From UBA660 sp046704245 (GTDB lineage Bacteria > Bacillota_I > Bacilli_A > RF39 > UBA660), in contig JBJKSD010000019.1 in the NCBI GenBank assembly GCA_046704245.1, positions 1-64,000 of the forward strand: a stretch of 64,000 nucleotides of DNA, read 5' to 3'. Below, piece after piece: positions 17,066 to 25,579 of this stretch. The notes below the pieces were generated by a model. The model worked only from the letters and a program-made list of their open reading frames with translations, did not search any database and had not been told where the DNA came from. A program made the translations under genes and the position numbers. Numbering within the stretch: the first letter of the stretch is position 1; every line of letters begins with the position of its first letter.

Positions 17066-17101
17066 CTCTTTAAGTATTATCATAATACTTAAAGAGTTTT
17101 T
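17066..17101 (+). terminator. Intrinsic terminator
   Basis: Perfect 15-pair stem CTCTTTAAGTATTAT with a single-C apex, followed by a T-run. Confidence 0.9.
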
Positions 17102-17119
17102 ATTAGAGAGGAATGTAAT

Positions 17120-17698
17120 ATGAAAGAAATAGTATTTGTTACCAGTAATGAAGGGAAGGTTAAATCGGCGCAAAAATATTTTAAAGACATTAGCTTAATA
17201 CCTTATAATTATGAATTAATTGAACCTAGAAGTGATGATATAGAAGAAATAGCAATATCAAAAGTAAAACAAGCTTATGATTTGGTACAACAACCATGTA
17301 TAGCAGTAGATGCTGGTTTTTATATTAAGGCTATAAATAATTTTCCTAGAGCTAATGTGAATTTTATTTTAAAGACTATAGGGCTTAAGGGCATCTTAAA
17401 ATTAATGGTTGGTATAGAAGATAGAGATTGTTATTTTGCTCAATGTTTAGCGTATTACGATGGAAAAGAAATTAAATGTTTTTATAATGAGAATCACGGC
17501 CAATTAGCTACTGAAATTAGACAGGGTAATTCAGAGTATAAATGGTCAGAATTATGGCATATTTTTATTCCTAATAATTGTGATAAGACTTTATGTGAAA
17601 TGTCTAACGGTGAAAGAACACAAGCTAATTCTGATAGTATATCCGTTTTTCAACAATTTGCTGACTGGTATAAAACCCCATACGTTAAAACAAAATAA
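17120..17698 (+). CDS. Ham1/RdgB-like non-canonical NTP pyrophosphatase
   Basis: 192 residues. N-terminal TSNEGKVKSAQKYF matches the Ham1 loop TxNxxKxxE/A that binds the triphosphate; VDAGFYIKAI and FPRANVNFIL align with DSGLxVxAL and PGxxSAR of classic family members, but are divergent. The family converts ITP/XTP/dITP to the monophosphate plus PPi. Divergence suggests either a different base specificity or the distant DUF84-like branch. Promoter not clear; AGAGGAA before the ATG. Confidence 0.75.
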   Translation: MKEIVFVTSNEGKVKSAQKYFKDISLIPYNYELIEPRSDDIEEIAISKVKQAYDLVQQPCIAVDAGFYIKAINNFPRANVNFILKTIGLKGILKLMVGIEDRDCYFAQCLAYYDGKEIKCFYNENHGQLATEIRQGNSEYKWSELWHIFIPNNCDKTLCEMSNGERTQANSDSISVFQQFADWYKTPYVKTK

Positions 17699-17781
17699 CA
17701 TTTGACAAATTAATTTATATCCCTATTAAATCAATTGACATTAATATTAAATTATTATAATCTTATAATAAGGAGATGTAT

Positions 17782-18459
17782 ATGGAAAAAATTATAAAGG
17801 GATTAAATGCCATTATAATTGCTATTTGTTCATTTATTATTATAGTCAATCTAATTCATTATTTTCAGGTTAGATATTCTAAAGAAGTAGTTTTTAGTGA
17901 TAATAATAAAATATACAAAGAAACATTAGATGATATTGATAATAATTTAGATAAATTTGATCTAACTAATTATAATGGTAAATTAACTAAAGGATTTTTA
18001 AATGATGTATACGCTAATCTTAATAACTGTTTAGTTAAATTAAAAGCTATGACTTTCTTAGATTATACAGGTACAAAAAGAGTAAATATTAAGGATATTG
18101 CTAGAATGTATAATAATTATATTGCTAATGAATGTAGTGAAGAAATGCGTTGGTTTTATGACCTAAATGATAGTAAAGATTATACTAGTTTAGATAGAGC
18201 GCAGTTTACTAAAATAGCTCCATATATTCAAAAGTTCACTTATTTATATTTATTTGCGGGTCCAGATACTTGGGAATATTTGATTGAAAATAGCCACTAC
18301 TATTTACATTTATATAGTTATCCTAATTATGCTCCTGGTACAGATCCATTAGCATCTAATTACTGGCAAATGCTCTATGCAAGTAGTAGAGAAGCAGATG
18401 TTATAGAAGAATTATCAGATTGGTTATTAGATGAAATCGGTGGTGGTAATAATGAATAA
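17782..18459 (+). CDS. Membrane-anchored exterior protein of unknown function
   Basis: 225 residues from the ATG at 17782 (AAGGAG 6 bases upstream; the ATG at 17776 is too close). One N-terminal membrane helix (about 7-27) then a helical exterior domain rich in Tyr/Asp/Asn with two Cys (NNCLVKLK, NECSEEMRW). No domain recognised. Overlaps the next gene by 8 bases, so the pair is translationally coupled. Confidence 0.7.
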   Translation: MEKIIKGLNAIIIAICSFIIIVNLIHYFQVRYSKEVVFSDNNKIYKETLDDIDNNLDKFDLTNYNGKLTKGFLNDVYANLNNCLVKLKAMTFLDYTGTKRVNIKDIARMYNNYIANECSEEMRWFYDLNDSKDYTSLDRAQFTKIAPYIQKFTYLYLFAGPDTWEYLIENSHYYLHLYSYPNYAPGTDPLASNYWQMLYASSREADVIEELSDWLLDEIGGGNNE

Positions 18460-18853
18460 AAAATTATATTTAATACGTAATATATTATTTTGTATAGTAA
18501 CATTACCAGTATTATATCTATTACTATTTGTTGATATTTGGATTCTCTATGCTAATTTTGCTATTATGCTTATTGTCTTATTATTAGTAGCACTAGTAAT
18601 TATTAATAATGTTAAGAAACAAGCTAAAGTAAAATATAATAGAATGTATAATAAAATATTTTCACTAGCCATGTTAAGTATTTTCGTCATAGTCATGCGC
18701 GCTTTCTTTGATTCATTTCTAATGATGAGATATGAAGGCAATATTCGATTTGATGAAATATATTTTTCTAACAATGCTTTATTGATAGGTAGTTTATATT
18801 TCTTACTATCAATATATAATATTTTACTAATGTATAAAAAAGGGCAAGAATAA
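18452..18853 (+). CDS. Small polytopic membrane protein
   Basis: 133 residues from the ATG at 18452 (GGTGGTGG ribosome site). Four predicted membrane helices separated by short loops: two hydrophobic segments within the first 52 residues (LFCIVTLPVLYLLLFVDIWI; IMLIVLLLVALVI), then one in the middle and one near the end. Function unknown; partner of the preceding anchored protein. Confidence 0.65.
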   Translation: MNKKLYLIRNILFCIVTLPVLYLLLFVDIWILYANFAIMLIVLLLVALVIINNVKKQAKVKYNRMYNKIFSLAMLSIFVIVMRAFFDSFLMMRYEGNIRFDEIYFSNNALLIGSLYFLLSIYNILLMYKKGQE

Positions 18854-18864
18854 TTGCCCTTTTT
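18837..18864 (+). terminator. Intrinsic terminator
   Basis: AAAAAGGGCAA/TTGCCCTTTTT stem overlapping the stop codon. Confidence 0.9.
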
Positions 18865-18919
18865 ATTGCTAAAAATTTATTAAAACTATATAATAATTAA
18901 ATATGTAGGAAGTGATTAT

Positions 18920-19402
18920 ATGAAAAAGAGACAAGATTATATTAGTTGGGATGAATACTTTATGGGTATAGCTTTATTATCTGCTGAAAGAAGTAAAGAT
19001 CCATCAACACAAGTAGGAGCATGTATAGTAAGCGAAGATAATAAAATATTATCTATTGGTTATAATGGGGCTCCAATTGGATATAGTGATGATAAAATGA
19101 GTTGGGCTAGAGAAGGGGAATTTTTAGATACTAAATATCCTTATGTTGTTCATGCTGAATTAAATGCTATTTTAAATTATACTGGATCAACACTAAAAGG
19201 TTCTAGAATATATGTGGCTTTATTTCCATGTAATGAATGTGCCAAAGCTATTATTCAATCAGGAATAAAAGAAGTGATATATTTATCTGATAAATATGCT
19301 GATAGTGATAATACCAAGGCATCTAAAAAGATGTTTGATGAGTGTCGAGTAAAATATGCGCAATATAAAAAAACTTATCGTAAAATAAAAATAGAATTAT
19401 AA
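18920..19402 (+). CDS. dCMP deaminase (ComEB-like cytidine deaminase family)
   Basis: 160 residues. The zinc site is complete: HAELNAI (His ligand, Glu proton shuttle) and PCNECA (two Cys ligands). SWDEYFMGIALLSAERSKDPSTQVG and the loop YNGAPIGYSDD match dCMP deaminases, which make dUMP for thymidylate synthesis and are allosterically tuned by dCTP/dTTP. It shares its neighbourhood with the Ham1-like (17120) and MazG-like (20297) proteins, so the region leans toward nucleotide metabolism. Confidence 0.92.
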   Translation: MKKRQDYISWDEYFMGIALLSAERSKDPSTQVGACIVSEDNKILSIGYNGAPIGYSDDKMSWAREGEFLDTKYPYVVHAELNAILNYTGSTLKGSRIYVALFPCNECAKAIIQSGIKEVIYLSDKYADSDNTKASKKMFDECRVKYAQYKKTYRKIKIEL

Positions 19403-19414
19403 TAGGAGGATAGT

Positions 19415-19501
19415 ATGGATAAAGATCGATTTTACTAGAATTTGGGTGAAGTAGAAAAAGCTTATCAGAAGGTATATAAAAGTATTAAAGGTTCTAAATA
19501 A
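19415..19501 (+). pseudogene. Amber-interrupted 28-codon mini-gene
   Basis: A strong AGGAGG precedes the ATG at 19415, yet the frame hits TAG at codon 8 (19436-19438). The same frame then continues for 20 codons (NLGEVEKAYQKVYKSIKG) to a TAA at 19499. One base change (CAG to TAG) would explain the break. The intact product would be a small basic helical peptide. Alternatively only the 7-residue peptide is made. Confidence 0.4.
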
Positions 19502-19516
19502 AATAGATAAGTAATA

Positions 19517-19544
19517 TTGACAATATTATAAAATTAGGTATAAT
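19517..19544 (+). promoter_or_regulatory. Promoter of tRNA-Gly(UCC)
   Basis: Consensus TTGACA, 16 bases, TATAAT, 21 bases before the tRNA. Confidence 0.85.
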
Positions 19545-19565
19545 TAAAAATGCCTACTTTTTAAT

Positions 19566-19639
19566 GCGGATGTAGTTTAGTGGTAGAACCTCAGCCTTCC
19601 AAGCTGACTGCGAGGGTTCGATTCCCTTCATCCGCTCCA
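19566..19639 (+). tRNA. tRNA-Gly (TCC), CCA encoded
   Basis: Anticodon TCC in the loop CTTCCAA. Acceptor GCGGATG/CATCCGC; discriminator U; encoded CCA. Distinct from the GCC isoacceptor at 15559. Confidence 0.96.
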
Positions 19640-19702
19640 TTAATTTAAAAATACTGTTTTTCTAATGAAAGACAGTTTTTTTGAAATGGAAAGGGTGATA
19701 AT

Positions 19703-20209
19703 ATGTCATATAGAGAATATGATGATTTATATGAGAAAGCTCAACAAAAAGGAAAATATCGTATGTTTTCTTTTGACATGGTAAATAGTAAAAGAATAGG
19801 TGTTAATAGAAAATATATTCAACTATTAACTATTAAAGCAATATTAAATGTTTATAATAGATTAAAATGTTTAGAAGAACAATTAAATAGAAAAATTCTA
19901 CATACTAATGATAATTTTTTTTCATTTGATGATATACCTTCTTCTGGTCAAATGATTAGTTATTTCATGGAGCCATTTAATATGGGAGACCAATTTGGTT
20001 TTACTATTATAAATAATAGTATTGAATCAGAATTAGTTTATAAAATATGGCAAGAAGAAAAAGAAAAAGTTGGTTTAAAAGTTAAATTTCATTATGCTGA
20101 TGTATTATATGAAACAGATAATTATGAACAAGGTAATGAATTATATTTTAGGGGTTATTGTATATCTAAAGTTGAAGAGGTTAGTAAACAGAAAAAGAAA
20201 ACTTTTTAA
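19703..20209 (+). CDS. Hypothetical soluble protein upstream of the radical SAM-MazG gene
   Basis: 168 residues, no signal or membrane helix. Contains a helical mid-section (LTIKAILNVYNRLKCLEEQ) and FSFDMVNSKRIGVNRKY; the tail is Lys-rich. FSFDMVNSKR is reminiscent of the opening of nucleotidyl-cyclase/SatD-type folds where an Asp follows a beta strand, but I cannot assign it. AAAGGGTG ribosome site. Ends at its own terminator 60-90 bases before the radical SAM gene. Confidence 0.6.
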   Translation: MSYREYDDLYEKAQQKGKYRMFSFDMVNSKRIGVNRKYIQLLTIKAILNVYNRLKCLEEQLNRKILHTNDNFFSFDDIPSSGQMISYFMEPFNMGDQFGFTIINNSIESELVYKIWQEEKEKVGLKVKFHYADVLYETDNYEQGNELYFRGYCISKVEEVSKQKKKTF

Positions 20210-20231
20210 AAATGTGTTTTCTTTTTATTTT
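20192..20231 (+). terminator. Intrinsic terminator
   Basis: AAAAAGAAAAC/GTTTTCTTTTT stem followed by T-rich sequence; it overlaps the end of the preceding gene. Confidence 0.75.
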
Positions 20232-20296
20232 AATTATATTGTAAACCCTTCACTGGTGTGCTATTATAAATGGAAAAAGTTGATGAAGAGGTTTTT

Positions 20297-21988
20297 ATGT
20301 TAAAAGAGATTAAGATAGAAGTAACTGATTTATGTGATCGCTTTTGTAAACATTGTTCTAGTAATGCTACATATAAACGTGATAATTATCAAAGTTTATC
20401 ATGTGTTTTAGTTTATCGAATTATTGATGAAGCTAGTCAAATGGGAGTAGAAAGTATAGCTTTTACAGGTGGTGAAGCTACTTTATGGCCTTATTTAATT
20501 GATGCTATTAAGTATGCAACTAATAAAGGAATTGAAACTAAATTATATACGATGTGTTATCGTACTGATAGTAATCTAGAGTTATTAGAACAATTAGTAA
20601 ATAATGGTCTTAGTGAAATTATTTATTCTACTACAGCTGATGATTTAGCAGTAGAAGATACAATTTCTATATATTCTATAGTATCTTTTATGGAAAAGTT
20701 ACAATCTAGGGTTGATTTTAAATTAAGTTTTCATCATGTTATTACTGCTGAAACACTTACTAAAATAGATGATGTATGCCATATATACGATGAATTATCT
20801 ACTAATAGTAAATTTAAAGGTAAGATAGGTTTTTTAAGATTTGTACCTCATGGTAGAGGAACAATGGACTTAATATTAAATAAAAAACAATGGTATAACT
20901 TTAGAAATAAAATTATTCAATTAAGAGAAAAATATGGCGATAATCATATTAAAATTGGATCACCTCATAATCCATTATGTATATCTCATTCTGAATGTAC
21001 AGCTGCTGATGAAACAATGATAATTGGTTTTAATGGCGAAGCTTATCCATGTGATGCAATGAAATATTTTGAAGCTGTTGGTTTGGGTGGTAATATCTAT
21101 GAAAAAAGTCTAATAGATATCTATAATTCTTTATATTTTAAAAAAGTAAGAAATGTTAAAGTATATGTCAGTGAACAATGTAAGAAATGTAATGGTTTTA
21201 CTATTTGTAAAGGTGGATGTTTGGGGCAAAAAATAATCTATTGTTTTAATCCAGATCGGTTAAAAACTTTTGAATGGTATCAAACTAATGCCAAAAGATC
21301 GATGAATAATTTTAATAATGAAGAAATGATTATTAATGCTGAGATGGGATTAAGCGGGGAAACGGGAGCTTTAATAGATGATCTAAAAAGAGAATATACG
21401 CATAGTTTAACAGCAGAATATAAAGCTTTACTACGCGATAAGATGGCTACTAAAGTTGGAGATATAATATGGTATATAGCAGCACCATTATGTTCACAGT
21501 ATAATTTAACGTTAGATGAAATTGTCGATAATATACTAAATAAACCACCACAAGGCCCATATTTATTATGTGATAATGATTTAGTTAAACATTGTGCTAA
21601 ACAACCAGATCCTATTTGTATAAAAGATTATAATAGAGGTAAAAACAAGATAGTAGACTTTGATAAGTATATTGAAGATCAAGATCAAGCATTTGACCCT
21701 AAAACTAAGTGGAAAGAAATTGATGATATGTCATATCTACTACGAAATACTGATGGTAGTAGAGAAGAAGTAATAAAAAGAGCAGGAGCATTATTAATAA
21801 CATTAACCCGATTTTCTCATCGTCATTTAGGGGTATCTTTACAAGAAGTTTTAACGCAAAACGTTATCAAGTTGCAAAAACGTTATCCAACTGGTTTTAA
21901 TGATGAAGTAGCAAATAGAAGAGTCAAAAGAGAAATAGAACAAAAATTAAGTGAAGAAGTAAAACCTAAAACCTTAGTATTAAATTAA
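20297..21988 (+). CDS. Radical SAM/SPASM protein fused to a MazG-like C-terminus
   Basis: 563 residues from the ATG at 20297 (GAAGAGG upstream; the ATG at 20270 overlaps the likely -10). Residues about 1-215 are a radical SAM domain with the [4Fe-4S] triad Cys13/Cys17/Cys20 in DLCDRFCKHC and FTGGEATLWP for SAM binding. Cysteines at about 295, 298, 304 and 308 (CKKCNGFTICKGGC) form a SPASM-type auxiliary cluster. From about 348 the protein changes to MazG-like helices: EMGLSGETGALIDDLKRE and KVGDIIWYIA resemble the EExxE and ELGDxLWYLA helices that bind Mg-NTP. A second such unit may sit at about 488-536 (LQEVLTQNVIKLQKRYPTGF). Substrate unknown; nucleotide or nucleotide-linked chemistry is an inference from the fusion and from the pyrophosphatase just downstream. 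Confidence 0.8.
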   Translation: MLKEIKIEVTDLCDRFCKHCSSNATYKRDNYQSLSCVLVYRIIDEASQMGVESIAFTGGEATLWPYLIDAIKYATNKGIETKLYTMCYRTDSNLELLEQLVNNGLSEIIYSTTADDLAVEDTISIYSIVSFMEKLQSRVDFKLSFHHVITAETLTKIDDVCHIYDELSTNSKFKGKIGFLRFVPHGRGTMDLILNKKQWYNFRNKIIQLREKYGDNHIKIGSPHNPLCISHSECTAADETMIIGFNGEAYPCDAMKYFEAVGLGGNIYEKSLIDIYNSLYFKKVRNVKVYVSEQCKKCNGFTICKGGCLGQKIIYCFNPDRLKTFEWYQTNAKRSMNNFNNEEMIINAEMGLSGETGALIDDLKREYTHSLTAEYKALLRDKMATKVGDIIWYIAAPLCSQYNLTLDEIVDNILNKPPQGPYLLCDNDLVKHCAKQPDPICIKDYNRGKNKIVDFDKYIEDQDQAFDPKTKWKEIDDMSYLLRNTDGSREEVIKRAGALLITLTRFSHRHLGVSLQEVLTQNVIKLQKRYPTGFNDEVANRRVKREIEQKLSEEVKPKTLVLN

Positions 21989-22016
21989 AAAAGAATATAA
22001 AATATATTCTTTTTTT
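21987..22016 (+). terminator. Intrinsic terminator
   Basis: AGAATATA/TATATTCT stem then T7, directly after the stop. A TATAAT for the next gene follows at about 22020. Confidence 0.85.
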
Positions 22017-22048
22017 GTGCTATAATATCAATATAATTGGAGGCAGCA

Positions 22049-22384
22049 ATGAAGACTGAAGATTATTTAAATAAGATGGTAAATGTTATAATTGAAAGAC
22101 CAATTGATAGTATCCATCCAGATAAAGGGTTTAAATACCTAGTTAATTATGGATATATACCTAATACTATAGGTCGTGATGGTGAAGCTATCGATGCCTA
22201 TATATTAGGAATAGATAAACCGATAAAAGAATATAAAGGTAAATGTATTGCGATTATTAAACGATTAGATGATGAAGATGATAAATTAATAGTGGTGCCA
22301 ATTGATAAAGATTATACCAATGAAGAGATAATAAAAGCTATTAATTTTAGAGAAAAAGAATATAAATCTGAATTAATTAGATAA
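22049..22384 (+). CDS. Short family I inorganic pyrophosphatase
   Basis: 111 residues from the ATG at 22049 (GGAGG upstream). YGYIPNTIGRDGEAIDAYILG corresponds to the family I signature YGYIPxTxxxDGDPxDxxVL, with the metal-binding acids Asp, Glu and Asp retained. Classic enzymes are about 175 residues; this is a minimal form lacking the outer strands, a size seen in some Firmicutes. It hydrolyses PPi to phosphate. Its place directly after a MazG-like fusion that would release PPi is suggestive, although each gene has its own terminator or promoter. Confidence 0.82.
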   Translation: MKTEDYLNKMVNVIIERPIDSIHPDKGFKYLVNYGYIPNTIGRDGEAIDAYILGIDKPIKEYKGKCIAIIKRLDDEDDKLIVVPIDKDYTNEEIIKAINFREKEYKSELIR

Positions 22385-22411
22385 AAAAAAGAAGATTAAT
22401 CTTCTTTTTTT
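22384..22411. terminator. Bidirectional terminator between pyrophosphatase and yitT-like genes
   Basis: A7GAAGATTAATCTTCT7 palindrome. Confidence 0.85.
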
Positions 22412-23294
22412 ATGCGGCTGTATGTACTTCATAAGCATCTGTTACTACAAAGAAGGCTTCTTCATCAATTTCAGCAATACCCTCTTTTAATTTAAAGTAA
22501 TCTTTTGTTGGAATAATACACATTAATACTTTTACTTGTTTACCACTATAACCACCATGAGCATCTAAAACGGTAATACCTCGCGATAAATTCTCTAAGA
22601 TAAAGGCTTGGACCTCTTCTTCTTTAGATGTAATAATATAGAAAGCTTTACTACTTGATATACCTAATATTACTTTATCGGTCATAATACTAATTATATA
22701 TAGAGCAATAATACCATACATTACTATTTCTGGTCCTAAAACTAGACCACTGCCCAATACAATTAAACCATCAGTCATGAGCATAGCTTGACCAATTGAT
22801 ACTTTTAAATATTTATGAACTATTTGGTTTAAAATATCAGTACCACCAGTAGTAAAACCACCTTTAAATATCAATCCAGCCCCTAAACCATTAATTAATG
22901 ATCCAAAGACAGCCATCAATAATAAATCATTTTGCTGTAAAGTAATATAACTGCCAATATTTTCAGTTAACTTAACAAATACTGGGAATAAAATGGAACC
23001 CAATACGGAGTTAAGCGTCTTCTTTTTACCTAATAATATAGCACTACATGCTAATAAGAACATCGATGACCAGAAAATAAAAGTAGCAGGGTCAGTACCA
23101 AATAATCTCCTAATGATAATAGATAAACCAGATACTCCTCCATATACGATTTCACTAGGTAATAGGAATAAGTTAAAAGATATAGCAATTAATATTAAAC
23201 CTAGTATAAGAGTAAAGCCCCTTTGAAGTCGATTCTTTTCACCAATTCTTTTCAATATTTCTTCAGAACTTCTATGTCTATTCCATATATTCAT
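22410..23294 (-). CDS. YitT-family membrane protein (DUF161/DUF2179)
   Basis: 294 residues. Five or six membrane helices with EIVYGGVSGLSIIIRRLFG and FKGGFTTGGTDILNQIVHK typical of the YitT core, then a cytoplasmic DUF2179 domain (about 220-294) with SRGITVLDAHGGYSGKQ and a ferredoxin-like strand pattern. Transport function is presumed but no substrate is established for the family. AGAGGTAAAATATG start context. Confidence 0.93.
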   Translation of the reverse strand: MNIWNRHRSSEEILKRIGEKNRLQRGFTLILGLILIAISFNLFLLPSEIVYGGVSGLSIIIRRLFGTDPATFIFWSSMFLLACSAILLGKKKTLNSVLGSILFPVFVKLTENIGSYITLQQNDLLLMAVFGSLINGLGAGLIFKGGFTTGGTDILNQIVHKYLKVSIGQAMLMTDGLIVLGSGLVLGPEIVMYGIIALYIISIMTDKVILGISSSKAFYIITSKEEEVQAFILENLSRGITVLDAHGGYSGKQVKVLMCIIPTKDYFKLKEGIAEIDEEAFFVVTDAYEVHTAA

Positions 23295-23376
23295 ATTTTA
23301 CCTCTTCTATTATAAATATATCTTATAAATGTATTATATCATAATAATATTCAATATTAAGTAATAAATAATTAAA

Positions 23377-23405
23377 TTGACAAATATATATATGGGTTAT
23401 AGAAT
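23377..23405 (+). promoter_or_regulatory. Promoter of pgsA
   Basis: TTGACA, 17 bases, TAGAAT. Confidence 0.6.
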
Positions 23406-23429
23406 ATTATTAGAATGGGAGGAATATTT

Positions 23430-24011
23430 ATGTTAGATAATATCAAGAAAGTAATACCTAATATTATCACAACGATTAGATTATTATTAGCACTAAGTAT
23501 TCCCTTTATATTCTTACAAGGGTATATTAAATTATCGATTGTTATTTTTATAATAGCTGCTTTAAGTGATGCTTTAGATGGTTATTTAGCTAGAAAATGG
23601 AATACTATTTCCATGTATGGTAAAATAATTGATCCACTAGCTGATAAATTCTTAAGTATCGGGATCTTAATTCTTATTGCTATCAAAATTAATCCTATTT
23701 TATTTATACCATTATTGATGGAAGCCTTTATTATGGCTATAGCATTAGTTACTTATAGAAGTAGTCGTAAAATAGATATTGAAATTATAGGTAAAATAAA
23801 GACTGGAGTATTATTTCCAACAGTAGCTATTGGGTTAATTTCTTATCTTTATCCAACATGGGAAATAGCTATAGCACCTCTAATAGGAATTACTGCTATA
23901 TTACAAATATTAGCTATAAGAGAATATGCTAAAAGGTTATTTTATACGAGAGATGATCAAACTATTATTATTGAAGAAGATCAAACAATAACTATAGTTG
24001 ATAAACAATAG
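23430..24011 (+). CDS. pgsA: CDP-diacylglycerol-glycerol-3-phosphate 3-phosphatidyltransferase
   Basis: 193 residues from the ATG at 23430 (GGGAGG upstream). The CDP-alcohol phosphotransferase motif is complete: DALDGYLARKWNTISMYGKI and IDPLADK give D-G-x2-A-R-x8-G-x3-D-x3-D. About six membrane helices. It makes phosphatidylglycerophosphate, the committed step to phosphatidylglycerol. The hydrophilic tail ends in an Asp/Glu/Ile-rich repeat (DDQTIIIEEDQTITIVDKQ), unusual for PgsA. Confidence 0.92.
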   Translation: MLDNIKKVIPNIITTIRLLLALSIPFIFLQGYIKLSIVIFIIAALSDALDGYLARKWNTISMYGKIIDPLADKFLSIGILILIAIKINPILFIPLLMEAFIMAIALVTYRSSRKIDIEIIGKIKTGVLFPTVAIGLISYLYPTWEIAIAPLIGITAILQILAIREYAKRLFYTRDDQTIIIEEDQTITIVDKQ

Positions 24012-24031
24012 TCGATAGACTATTGTTTTTA
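24005..24031 (+). terminator. Intrinsic terminator
   Basis: ACAATAGTC/GACTATTGT stem overlapping the pgsA stop, then T5. Confidence 0.9.
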
Positions 24032-24070
24032 TTTTATGATATAATGAAATATATATTTGGAGGGAATATA

Positions 24071-24337
24071 ATGAAATTATTATGCTTTGGAGCTACATGG
24101 TGTGCTAGTTGCTTAATAATGAGACCAAGAATTAAAGAATTAGAACAAGAAGTACCTGATATTGAAGTTATCTATTATGATTATGATAGTAATCGTGATG
24201 AAGTTAAAAGATGGAATGTAAAAGATACCTTGCCTACTTTTATCTTTGTTGATAAAGATAATAAAGAGATTACTCGCATGATGGGTGAAAAATCAATTGA
24301 GGTATTTAAAAAAATAATAAACGAACATAAAGATTAA
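24071..24337 (+). CDS. Thioredoxin-like protein (WCASC)
   Basis: 88 residues from the ATG at 24071 (TTGGAGGG upstream). Minimal thioredoxin fold: ATWCASCLIMRPRIKEL contains the CxxC pair, DTLPTFIFV the cis-Pro. No signal peptide, so cytoplasmic. It lies 24 bases before the CcdA-like membrane redox protein and may supply it with electrons. Confidence 0.88.
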   Translation: MKLLCFGATWCASCLIMRPRIKELEQEVPDIEVIYYDYDSNRDEVKRWNVKDTLPTFIFVDKDNKEITRMMGEKSIEVFKKIINEHKD

Positions 24338-24361
24338 TAATTAGAGCGGCGAGGGATAGTA

Positions 24362-25561
24362 ATGTTTAAACATTTGACAAGAATATTATTGTGTATATTA
24401 TTTATTTATATATTGATGCCAACAGTAGAAGCTAAAAATAAAGTTAATCTATATTTATTTTGGGGTAATGGATGCCCTCATTGTAAAGATGAAAAAGTAT
24501 ATTTAGAACAATTAAAAGATAAATATCCAGGACTAAATATATATGAGTATGAAGTTTGGTACAATCAAGATAATCAACAATTATTAAAAAATGTAGCTAA
24601 ATTATTAAATGCCAAAATAGAAGGAGTTCCTTTTACTGTTATAGGTAATAATACCTTTAGTGGTTTTTCCCTTGACCAATCACCACCTCAATTTGAACAG
24701 ACAATCGAATATTATATTGAAAATGGATGTCATGATTTAGTTGGTGAAATGTTAGGCAAAGTTAATAGTGAGGATAAGAATGAAAATAAATACTGTGATA
24801 CTGATAAAGATTATAGTATAGTAAGCGTCCCTTTTATAGGAAAAGTAAATTTAAATGATATGTCGTTACCAATAATAACCATTATTTTTGGTTTATTAGA
24901 TGGCTTTAATCCATGTGCTATGTGGGTACTATTATTTTTAATTAGTACTTTAATAGGTATGCATGATCGTAAAAAGATGTGGCTTTTAGGTTTAACTTTT
25001 ATTCTTACCTCAGCATTAATGTATCTATTATTTATGGGTGCTTGGTTAAATATAATGCTATATATAGGGGCTTTACTATGGATTAGAATATTAATAGCTT
25101 CAGTAGCATTAATAGGTGGAGGGGTTAATCTTAGAGCTTATTGTAATACCAAAGATGATGGTTGTAAGGTCGTGGATGATAAAAAACGCGATAAGATCTT
25201 TGATAAGATAACTAAATTTACTCATGAGAAGAGCTTCTTACTAGCTATTATAGGTATAATTTTATTAGCTATATCAGTTAATTTTATTGAACTATTATGT
25301 TCGGCAGGATTACCGGTAGTATATACTCAAATATTAGCATTAAATAATATCTCAGGATTAGGATATTATTGGTATTTATTATTATATATATTGTTCTTTA
25401 TGTTAGATGATATTGTTATATTTATTATTGCTATGATAACATTACAACTAACAGGTATATCTACTAAGTACGTTAAATATTCACACTTGATAGGTGGTAT
25501 ATTGATGTTATTGATAGGAATATTATTATTATTTAAACCAGGATGGTTAATGTTCGGATAA
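24362..25561 (+). CDS. Thioredoxin-CcdA-like membrane thiol-redox protein
   Basis: 399 residues. Signal peptide (about 1-24), exterior glutaredoxin/thioredoxin-like domain (about 28-130) with GNGCPHCKDEK, then a CcdA/DsbD-type membrane domain (about 165-399). The membrane Cys of DGFNPCAMWVLLFLIS and IELLCSAGLPVVYTQ are the expected redox pair. It should carry electrons from the cytoplasm across the membrane to its exterior domain, and so keep exported Cys proteins reduced. It likely forms an operon with the small thioredoxin upstream. Confidence 0.88.
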   Translation: MFKHLTRILLCILFIYILMPTVEAKNKVNLYLFWGNGCPHCKDEKVYLEQLKDKYPGLNIYEYEVWYNQDNQQLLKNVAKLLNAKIEGVPFTVIGNNTFSGFSLDQSPPQFEQTIEYYIENGCHDLVGEMLGKVNSEDKNENKYCDTDKDYSIVSVPFIGKVNLNDMSLPIITIIFGLLDGFNPCAMWVLLFLISTLIGMHDRKKMWLLGLTFILTSALMYLLFMGAWLNIMLYIGALLWIRILIASVALIGGGVNLRAYCNTKDDGCKVVDDKKRDKIFDKITKFTHEKSFLLAIIGIILLAISVNFIELLCSAGLPVVYTQILALNNISGLGYYWYLLLYILFFMLDDIVIFIIAMITLQLTGISTKYVKYSHLIGGILMLLIGILLLFKPGWLMFG

Positions 25562-25579
25562 TAATAGGAAGTTGGTAGT

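Noticed and set aside
20094..20303. 69-codon forward frame bridging two genes
   Set aside because: Spans the terminator of the 19703 gene, lacks a ribosome site and is Lys/Tyr-biased like noise in AT-rich DNA.
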